NCBI GenBank assembly: GCA_004123355.1
Contig: SCHM01000002.1
Location: 434,001-498,000 of the forward strand
Direction of reading: 5' to 3'
Length of the DNA stretch: 64,000 nucleotides
Origin: Amphirosellinia nigrospora
Lineage: Eukaryota > Ascomycota > Sordariomycetes > Xylariales > Xylariaceae
Shown here piece after piece: positions 56,823 to 64,000 of the stretch (position 1 is the first letter of the stretch; each line of letters begins with the position of its first letter). The notes beneath the pieces were generated by a model. That model had not been told where the DNA came from. It saw only the letters and a list, made by a program, of their open reading frames with translations, and ran no database searches. The position numbers were made by a program, and so were the translations under genes.

Positions 56823-57130
56823 CCCAACCTGAAACCCAAGATATGGCTCGGTGTAACTGAAACTAAGCTGGACTTTGTGTTGAGAATGCACCCGACGGTG
56901 AACTGGGAGGATGTGTTGGAAAGGCGCTTACGTACCATCTAGTGTTGTGACATTCCATCTACGGCTCATTCAACGTCATCCAAACGGCGACCCATCTATT
57001 CTGGGCACATGACGAAGAAATGTTGAAGTTTGTTAGCAGGTCGGCCTCAAGGGTTTTTCGTTTTTCTATGATGGGGAATTGGCGCTGGGTTTGGAAGTAC
57101 CTACTAAGTTTAGTAGGTGGAACGCTGCAC
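56823..57130 (+). pseudogene. Unrecognised coding remnant
   Basis: Two + strand stretches of protein-like composition, one base out of frame with each other. The first runs about 56,823-56,947 (QPNLKPKIWLGVTETKLDF...); the second runs about 56,957-57,180 (SFNVIQTATHLFWAHDEEM...) and is rich in Trp, Phe and Leu. An intron-like CTAACACAG lies just before the first, so it could be a 3' exon of something upstream. I do not recognise the family. No start codon or complete model is evident. Confidence 0.35.
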
Positions 57131-58370
57131 AGAAGAGCCTGCACGATCCTTGCGGGTGGGTCCTGCTAGGTCGGTACTGTACATACCTAATGCACCGAAC
57201 ATATCCTACATTAGTGTAAGGCGTTAGGCGAACCAGGCGAACCAGAGTGTGCATGCTAGCAGACTATGGACAGTTGTATACCAGGTAGGACTGTAGGTCA
57301 GAGGTCATGAAACTGCACATTAGTTGTTTCGTGGATGGATCAATATAGAAAAATAGGTGCGATAGTCCCATTCCCTGAAGGATGTCTCACCTGAGATTCG
57401 GAGCTGAATTGGCTGGCGACACATGTGGTAAGTATTATGATGTATATACTGCATTGTGTAGATATGAACTGTGTGGGACGAAAGAGTCTTAGCTCCTCCT
57501 CTTTTCGCCATCGAGAACTAGAGAAACCCCATCTTGGAACACGGTGAATTTGATACCCCAATCACCTTGCCGTACCCTTGGCCAATAGTCGCATCTTCCC
57601 TGTAATCCAAGGGTCCTTGCCGCTTTTTAACGGAAGCCTCAGGGTCCAGCCTGGGCTGAGCAACTACCTAACCTTTTCTGGGAGGGACGAATGACGTAGT
57701 TACCAGCAACGAAAGCAGCAATCTAGACCCGAGTCTGTCGCAGCTCGCCTATGCATGTTTGTTACTGATTTTTGGAATGTCAAAACTTCCCTATATCCGC
57801 TTCTCTATATCCGCCTACTAGGTAGTCTACACTGGGGTACCTAGGTATCTAGGTAGGTAGGCCTCCTCCACGCCGGCATTCCACTTGCCCAACATCTCGA
57901 GTATCGGCTGATATCTACGTCACTTTGTAGTCTGCCCTATCCATGACCTGCATCGCGACTCACATGAAATTCGAGTTGCGACGTCATTTATTTCGGTGAG
58001 TAGGGACAACGTGCTTCTCGCGGTGCGCTTCTGTTGGGGTTTTCTGTACAATTGATGGTGAAATAGGTGACATATCATAAATCTGACCATTATCAACGCT
58101 TTTGACGAACAATGCATGGACAGGCATGGATAAGACGATGCTGATAACGAAGTTCATCTATTAACCCGGAATAGACGCGATCGACCAATATTTGTTGTCA
58201 CGAGGGAGACAACGTGGTACGACTTGTGTGGCAACACCACGGCGATCAGTATTCTAGTGTTGAGAGGGGCGCTTTTTCCACCGAGAGTCCAATGAAGAAC
58301 CAGGCGTCTTCAGCAATTCTTCAGGTGAGGATAATAGAAAGCTGCCTGAGAACTACAGTCGGTCGGATAG
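57131..58370. other. No supportable gene
   Basis: Balanced composition. Short overlapping frames on both strands have no recognisable features. It includes a hairpin CCTACTAAGTTTAGTAGG just upstream (about 57,099-57,116), two tandem AGGCGAACC units near 57,230-57,248 and a TACCTAGGTA-type cluster at about 57,836-57,864. Confidence 0.5.
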
Positions 58371-58583
58371 TCGTACCGCCTCCCAAGACGGGAAGATCGA
58401 CGGTACCAGGTCCGCACTTCGGAGCAGCACACCATGTTCGAGGCCGTTATGTTAACCGCTTCTGACTTTTAACAATATTTTTATCATAAATTCCGCCGCG
58501 ATAGGATGCCAATTGATCCAAAAAGGGTACGTGACATCATGGCAGAGGCCTCCACACGTCAGTCGGCGCTCAGGCGAAGCTAG
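58371..58583 (+). pseudogene. Unrecognised C-terminal coding remnant with one in-frame stop
   Basis: A 70-codon frame that reads as a charged, ordinary protein end (DRMPIDPKRVRDIMAEAS near the C-terminus). It is interrupted by a TAA at 58,470-58,472 and closed by TAG at 58,581-58,583. Nothing upstream joins it convincingly. Family not recognised; the call rests on composition and the long read-through apart from one stop. Confidence 0.35.
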
Positions 58584-59235
58584 AGCTGTCAGCCTGAAGC
58601 AGCGGAGTTGCCAAGCCTAGGACGGTTCGTCCAGTTAGTTGTGAGACTAGTTGACCGGATACAACTCCTCTGAACCCGTTGACTATGTTGAGCAGGGCGA
58701 GCTTGAATCTGATGTACGCACATAAAATCCCTCTGACGTCCTCCGACTCGTCCGATCTGTCATGTCCAACATTACTTGCGTTGATCGACATAGCCTCAAG
58801 TTGTAACTTGCATCACCATACCTTGTTCTAACGGTGCATTCCAACTTGCATTTGCCCATCCTTATTCGGTAATCGTCATAGCCTCATAGGGCTAATTCAA
58901 CTCCGCCGACCAGCTGCTCAGGGACCCTTTCGCCCTCACGACTCTAGCGCTACACGACCCGTCCACCCTTTTTGGTGCGGATGCAGCCGAGATCAGATAT
59001 CCTGCGGTACCAAACGGCCAGAATCGGCAGACCCACTTGCCTAAAAGGGCAATTACCTTGAACATCTTAGGATAAAAATGGCCAACCTTGTTCCAAACTC
59101 CCAGAACAACGACTCAGCACGTGCCGTACAGTATCTGTACTTGAAGTAAGCTCCTTGGGATCCGATATTTGATCTAATATGTTAAACACGGCTGTCTTCT
59201 TAATATGATTCCACGTCACTAATTGAATACATTGA
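58584..59235. other. No supportable gene
   Basis: A 73-codon minus-strand frame (58,570-58,791) begins with ATG but shows no recognisable motif and overlaps the remnant above. I see no other structure. Confidence 0.45.
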
Positions 59236-59539
59236 TCTAGCCGGGATGAGTCGGCACCTGAAGCTCCTGCTCAGCGCCCAGTGTTGAATGTGCCGATTGA
59301 TCTCAAGTACAGCATGCAGCGGTTCGTTAACTCGCACGCCCATATCGAGGACCGAATTTTACGCCCGCTCCAAAACTTCGCGGCCACCACGCCGCTCACC
59401 GAGGATCAATCGAGGGCTCGCATGGCGGCGATCCTGGAGGCAGCCGCCAAGGCCCCGGCGCCGGCCCGGGATTGACTACCCGGAGGAGGCGTCAATAGAA
59501 CCCACGCCACAATTCGTGATCCCCGCAGCTTTACGATAA
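59236..59539 (+). pseudogene. Unrecognised alanine/proline-rich coding remnant, one frame break
   Basis: An open + strand frame from 59,236 to the TGA at 59,473-59,475 has high GC at third positions (VPIDLKYSMQRFVNSHAHIE; then an AAILEAAAKAPAPARD end). A second frame one base off continues naturally (DYPEEASIEPTPQFVIPAAL) to TAA at 59,537-59,539. The join is near 59,472. An ATCTAG just upstream could be an acceptor site, making this a last exon. The composition contrast with its surroundings supports coding origin; no function is claimed. Confidence 0.4.
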
Positions 59540-60660
59540 TGTGAGTATATTTCCTACCTACTTTCCCATGTAACTCAATCGTTCTGATGATAAACCAGGC
59601 TACTTTATAGAAGGACTAGACGAGTTATTATAGAGGTTCGCAATTATCCGAGGGCACACGAATATGCCGATCGGCACCTTTTCCCTTCTGTTCGTTATAT
59701 TCCGTGTCTAGAAATTTGGGTGAGGCGGAAGCGAAATACTGATTGTGCTATTTTCGATGCTAACTACTTATACCAACACGATTCCACACGTGACCTAATA
59801 ATGTCCTCACCCCCAAGTGTCATTATGATGCTCCTTAACTTTTCCTCTCCTATGATGGCCTTGATTAACGGTACCTAATACTTTTGCTCGTGTCCTGGTA
59901 TAGTGCTGCATTTCTATTCTGTAACACCTCTCGTGATTCGTAGCAACCTTTAGGCATGCGGGTGTATTATATTCATCCCCAGCCCTGCAAATACGTTGTA
60001 TTGTCGATTTATGTACTATACAATAGTAATTGAAGAGTACATAAGGTAGGTAACAAGGTAACTAAGATGGTAGTGAAACCTGTAAGGTACAAATGAATAT
60101 ATCAATCCAGTCTACCCGCACAGCTACGGTGCCCGGGGGACTAGTAGGTATGGGATCATGTATTTCAATGCCTGCCTACGTGCGCAATATATTGAAGGCT
60201 AGCATTGGATGTAAATATACGTAAGCAATTAATGCATCTGTTTCGAAGTACCTACTTAAGTCACATCACATGTTTAGCATTTAAATTCTTTCATAACGCT
60301 TGCCTACCTCTACGTTCGTGTATAGGGCCGCTAGGGATTTTGCAGTTGTACCTAGGTGCATTCTCAGCAAGTGCAGTAGCCCCAGTAATGAGCTATCTAG
60401 ACCTTAAGTACATTACAGAGCAAGTGCTATTAGACCGCACCTACTCGGCAACAACAGTCCATACCTCAGGGATTACCTAAAAGATACAATTACAAGCAGC
60501 TCGTACCCTGCCACGCCCACATCTTTGAAAGCTGCGTTGTGCACTACCTGCTGAGGTATCTTCGGCCATATCCCACACTTCTTACCAGCCTGCCTTCTAC
60601 TACTCTCTTTTAGTTTTCTTTCCATTATTTTGAAAGACTCATTACGTACAATCACTCATC
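59540..60660. other. Intergenic, no supportable gene
   Basis: Moderately AT-rich, with scattered TACCTA/TAGGTA motifs. The 91-codon + frame at 60,205-60,480 and the 60-codon minus frame at 60,473-60,655 have no recognisable features. The last ~60 bases are pyrimidine-rich, as expected before a fungal start codon. Confidence 0.5.
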
Positions 60661-61680
60661 ATGCCCGATCAGCAAGTTTTCGACCTCTACGAAACTGCTC
60701 ACGGCGCTGCCGTACAAGCCGGCAAAGAGAAGGTCCTAGGCAACAACCTCAGAGAGGCACTTGGTAAATTGTCAGCATCAGAAGTAGTGACTTACGACGT
60801 CGAGTCCATCCAATATAGGATACTGTGCTTTGCCACTGCAAAAGACTCGTAAGTAAAAACGCACAAACTTTATCAGAGTCCAGTCACGGTGACGCATGCG
60901 AATATATGTACTGATCAGATCGCAGTCAATGACTTCAATATCAGCCCGGTAAAACCACCCACAGAGCGTAATAGTCTATTCGCCCCTCAATTTGACATGC
61001 CTCTATCCAACAAGCTGTGACGGATAAGACTCTGGATACTTCAGCTATTATTGAGACGATTATAACCAATGGGTCATCTTACAGGAAGGTGCCTGAGTCT
61101 ATATCACTTCCCATGGAACCAGCGCCGAAGGGGCGGTGACGAAGGCCCCATCGCAATCAAAAATCACACGGGCCTGTATGGGTCCGCCCCCCAAAGAGCA
61201 TTGTGTGGCCACTGGCAGGTCCTCGTTCCTGGCCACATGGGTCAATGGACAATCTTCAAATATATCTGCCGGTTTAGCGGATCTTCTCGGATGTCATCTT
61301 TCAATCCTGATGGTTCCTAACCGGATAATCGTGGGCGAGGCGGCCGCACAGTTTCTGGATAGACCAGTCGAGGTAGCTGAATTTCTTCGATATACTGTCA
61401 GATGTCGGCGGTCGCAACTCTTGAAGAGTATACATGTACGACTATACAAACCGGCGTGTCTGAGAAATATCGTTGATTGGGTTCTCAAAGGACCCAAAAC
61501 CATCTATTTACAGATATGACGAGATAGAGTACTGGCAAACCACAGTCAGCGCGAGGATGTCAGGGAACGGCTTCAAATAATTGAAGCTTCCGATGTCACC
61601 AAGAAGTTAGCAGCATCAAGCCCCTATTCCACGTCGAACTAGCGCTGAAAGCACTAGAAGAACAAGACTCCTGGATTTGA
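60661..61680 (+). pseudogene. Unrecognised gene, multiple frame breaks
   Basis: ATG at 60,661 opens 63 ordinary codons (MPDQQVFDLYETAHGAAVQ) ending at a consensus GTAAGT donor at 60,849. Downstream coding-like pieces follow in different frames: 60,928-61,017 (NDFNISPVKPPTERN), 61,014-61,136 (AVTDKTLDTSAIIETIITNG), 61,136-61,620 (SNISAGLADLLGCHLSILMV, crossing one TGA at 61,517, a possible CGA-to-TGA change) and a last piece ending IKPLFHVELALKALEEQD at TGA 61,678-61,680. Joining them needs one intron plus at least three single-base shifts. Total would be about 300 residues. Family not recognised. Confidence 0.5.
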
Positions 61681-61768
61681 ACTAGCTAGTAGCGACATGG
61701 TACGTCGACTATAGTTCCGATCTACTAGGTGTGTGAGATTGGACTCGCGGTAATTGCCGAATAAATGA

Positions 61769-62068
61769 TGGGGAGTTTATGACGATAAATCATCTGTTGC
61801 AGCACGCCGCGAACTATCGAGGCAAGGAAAGGAGAAAACGATACGGAGCCCTTTTAGAAGCTCATTCAATGTCGTACTACTATTTCGTTTAATACATTTC
61901 ATTAACCGGAGGCTCAAGACATACTTCCGTGAAGACTCTTCTAGTGTAAGAAAAGTCAACACTCGAGATGCTAGTATCTATAATCGTTACACATGCGGAA
62001 GGGGCTCAGGTATTTACCAGGACTTCTTCAAGAAAAAAGGTTTTAAAGGACCTGATTTAGCCACTTAA
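61769..62068 (+). other. Possible exon, 99 codons, unrecognised
   Basis: Open + strand frame between stops, with no ATG start used. It is Arg/Lys-rich, with a KTYFREDSSSVRK stretch, and ends at TAA 62,066-62,068. A 61-codon minus frame overlaps it. A frame of this length can arise by chance, so support is weak. The rest of 61,681-62,102 shows nothing else. Confidence 0.2.
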
Positions 62069-62102
62069 GTAGACTCCTATAACTCCCGGTCCTAATATAC
62101 GC

Positions 62103-62315
62103 TCATCCAGTGCTGGCCACGACCAATATGTACGAATTCAAGAGAATGCAGATCCCAAATGCTAGGTTAAAGTGAAGGATAATGCCAAAGGCGAGTGATG
62201 GCAAACGAGAAGAAGTGATACAGTTGTCACATCACCAGATGAGGGTATCAATGCGGCATTGATTATGCCACCCAAGATCCCAGCCATCCCCCATGCAGTC
62301 AAAACTTCACCGTAT
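62103..62315 (-). pseudogene. Out-of-frame C-terminal part of the MFS transporter
   Basis: After an extra C in the run complementary to GGGG 62,321-62,324, the frame that continues the transporter reads YEYGEVLTAWGMAGILGGII, a typical late transmembrane segment of OFA-like carriers. A second shift near 62,195-62,215 would then allow SLAFGIILHFNLAFGICILL, a plausible last helix, to the TGA at 62,103-62,105. The first break is well supported, the second less so. Confidence 0.6.
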
Positions 62316-63350
62316 TCATAGGGGAAATGTATTGGTTTTCGTTTGTTGAGTCTTCATTAACCCCGGGATGAGACTAAATCCCGCGCCATGGGCAAAGAGA
62401 ATAGCCAGTAAAGTGACCGTTGCTAGCGGCAAACTTGGGAATAAGGAAGTGACGACGAGCAACAAGCCTTGCACGTAGAATAATATGGCAAATGTGAACC
62501 TTGCTCCGAGTCTGGAGCTTAGAGTAGAAGCGAAAAATCCTCCAGGGGCGAGAGCTATCATGTGACGTGGCAAGGTTTCTAGAGTACTATTCGTGGTGCT
62601 CTTGGTGTAGAAAGACGTGATTGGCAACAGTGCGCCGAAGACTGTCATGCCTGGTAAGGCGTTGAAAAAGAGCAAGATCGAAAAGAAGCGCCTTGCTGGT
62701 GCTTTTTCAGAATCCCGAGGGGGTACGGGAGATGAATATCTGGCTCCCTGACTTGGAGCTAGACTATAAGTGATAACTGCTATGCAGATGAGGACTGAGC
62801 CTCCGATCCATAAAATATTCTGTACCTGTCTTGCATCTCTGGTCACCATCTGGAGATAAGACCACACAGCAAGCCATGATCCCGTGCCTGAGGAGAAACC
62901 CAAAGGCCCAATTACACTCCTTGCTAAGGGTTGGTTAGGAAATGCTTGCCCTACTAGGACCACGGTGGCTAAGTAGGTCAAGCCAACGCCAATACCCCCA
63001 ATGGTTAGGGATCCGAGAATACCGAGTAAGCTAGGAAGCGTAGCTAGGAAATAGCCCATGCTCGCAACTGCTATTCCCCAGAGAGCGGTACCGCCAATCG
63101 CGACACAGTATTCTCCGTATGCAGCCATGCAGGAGGCACAGACCCTGACGCCGATCGAGAGCCCCAGCGAAGCTGCAGCAAAGATGGTATAAGACCACGG
63201 CGGCGACACCTCGAGCAGCCTTAATATTTCGGTTTGCAGGGTGCTAAGGGCATACACAGTTCCAACGCTGAACATTGTCGCAAAGCCCAACGACGCTGCT
63301 TTCCATTGTGGTGGAGTGGCAACGGCCTCGGTCGTCGTTGAGGATCTCAT
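62316..63350 (-). CDS. MFS transporter, oxalate/formate-antiporter-like (monocarboxylate carrier type), frameshifted near the end
   Basis: 344 codons from ATG at 63,350 (complement). This is a polytopic membrane protein: helix 1 about residues 16-35, then regularly spaced helices to about 335, with a charged cytoplasmic loop at about 199-222 between the two halves. The GLTYLATVVLVGQAFP and RSVIGPLGFSSGTG segments and the late GAGFSLIPGLMK resemble OFA-type major facilitators, which move small carboxylates; the substrate is inferred. The frame ends early in TFPL because of one extra base; the rest lies in 62,103-62,315, giving about 415 residues, near normal. It is divergent from the nitrilase. 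It could be functional if the indel is an assembly error. Confidence 0.8.
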   Translation of the reverse strand: MRSSTTTEAVATPPQWKAASLGFATMFSVGTVYALSTLQTEILRLLEVSPPWSYTIFAAASLGLSIGVRVCASCMAAYGEYCVAIGGTALWGIAVASMGYFLATLPSLLGILGSLTIGGIGVGLTYLATVVLVGQAFPNQPLARSVIGPLGFSSGTGSWLAVWSYLQMVTRDARQVQNILWIGGSVLICIAVITYSLAPSQGARYSSPVPPRDSEKAPARRFFSILLFFNALPGMTVFGALLPITSFYTKSTTNSTLETLPRHMIALAPGGFFASTLSSRLGARFTFAILFYVQGLLLVVTSLFPSLPLATVTLLAILFAHGAGFSLIPGLMKTQQTKTNTFPL

Positions 63351-63803
63351 TTTCTCAGTTTATCATATATAATTGATGATATAGCAAGCGCCGTGGAAAT
63401 GCCGGAGACGGGGATTAGTAAGGGCGATACGTCCACGCCGAGATGGGCGGGAATAGTCTTATCAATCGGGAATCGGGATGTTAATACTCTGTAAATGAAT
63501 TTAATGGTAATGAATAACCAAGTCATCACTACCCTACCCCGAGATGCGGCCAAGGTTTTACATGCTCCGGGCAGTGGAGAGTTTGCAGTGGGCGGGACTG
63601 CGGAGAAGTTCGGTGTTCATTGTGTATGGAGAGATATTGGGGTCTTCCGCCTGCTTACGCCTTTTCCGTATCACTCATGACAATTCCTAGCGGTAATAGT
63701 CAGTTATTGAGCTGAGGGGTCTTACGATGCGATAACCATCCGATACATTTCGAAATAGCTGACTGTTACTTGGCAATCATGCCTCTTCCATCTAAATATT
63801 GAT
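63351..63803. promoter_or_regulatory. Divergent intergenic region between MFS transporter and nitrilase
   Basis: 453 bases separate two ATGs that point away from each other, so promoters of both genes must lie here. Short frames in both directions (63,347-63,553 minus, 63,495-63,680 plus) have no recognisable features. No operator could be assigned. Confidence 0.5.
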
Positions 63804-64000
63804 ATGGCGACACCTTTGCGAATAGCTGCGTGTCATGCTGCTCCGGTATTTCTATCCGCCAGGGGGACAACAGACAAGGCCATATCCCTCATCAGCCGAG
63901 CGGCTGCCAGCAATGCCCATCTAGTCGTGTTCCCTGAAACATTCATCCCTGCCTTTCCAATATGGAGCGCGGTACGCCCGCCGACAGAGAACCATGGACT
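63804..64000 (+). CDS. Nitrilase / C-N hydrolase (5' part, runs off window)
   Basis: ATG at 63,804 followed by 65 uninterrupted codons and part of another. The N-terminus reads IAACHAAPVFLS, then VVFPETFIPAFPIWS. FPExFIPxFP is the conserved block holding the first catalytic residue (Glu) of the Glu-Lys-Cys triad in fungal nitrilases and cyanide hydratases. These enzymes are soluble and hydrolyse nitriles to carboxylic acids plus ammonia, or to amides. The Lys and Cys blocks lie beyond the window, so the subfamily cannot be set. No break is seen in this part. Confidence 0.88.
   Translation, partial: MATPLRIAACHAAPVFLSARGTTDKAISLISRAAASNAHLVVFPETFIPAFPIWSAVRPPTENHG

Noticed and set aside
58570-58791. 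73-codon minus frame beginning MSINASNVG
   Set aside because: No recognisable motif, overlaps a better-supported + strand remnant; chance is likely.
60205-60480. 91-codon + frame in the intergenic region
   Set aside because: Ordinary random-looking composition, no homology pattern, no splice context.
63347-63553. 68-codon minus frame just upstream of the MFS ATG
   Set aside because: It overlaps the MFS start by a few bases and has no features; more likely leader sequence than a gene.

Overview
The window is from a filamentous ascomycete (Pezizomycotina). Three things support this: short introns with GTNNGT-type donors, CTNAC-like branch points and YAG acceptors; a fungal secreted aldose-epimerase-like gene; and about 54.5 kb of extremely AT-rich DNA with the signature of repeat-induced point mutation (RIP). 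In that DNA residual C is mostly CpG or CpT, CpA is nearly gone, and TAA/TAG replace Gln and Trp codons. The species cannot be named from the sequence.

Region 1 (1-54,480) is a compartment of mutated transposons with no intact gene. Its layers can be peeled apart. Element B, with direct terminal repeats of about 280 bp, is present twice in opposite orientation: B1 (+, before position 1 to 25,197) and B2 (-, 30,040-36,067). B1 is split by an LTR retrotransposon of Ty3/gypsy type (Element A, 1,079-18,846). That element is itself split by a second copy of its own family (2,763-11,555). Both A insertions have perfect 5-bp target duplications (ATAAT, AAAGT). B1 also carries an insertion of about 2.3 kb (about 21,706-23,980) holding a small GC-rich island, and B2 carries an 0.8-kb fold-back element (31,160-31,960). 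Further right lie a second gypsy-type element C (41,196-47,101), a 533-bp TRIM-like element D (49,491-50,023, target duplication ATTAA), a tandem repeat of about 79 bp and a long (TAA)n microsatellite. The stretches 25,198-30,034, 36,073-41,195, 47,102-49,490 and 50,029-54,480 are AT-rich and could not be classified.

Region 2 (54,481-64,000) has ordinary base composition. It holds a five-exon secreted aldose 1-epimerase-like gene (+), several unrecognised coding remnants (+), an MFS transporter (-) and the start of a nitrilase (+) that runs off the window. Almost every recognisable gene here except the nitrilase start carries single-base indels, several in short homopolymers, and not RIP-type stops. 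This is either neutral decay next to heterochromatin or uncorrected long-read assembly error. The MFS transporter and the nitrilase are divergent, 453 bp apart, and could share a promoter; a carboxylate transporter beside a carboxylate-producing nitrilase would make sense, but that is inference.
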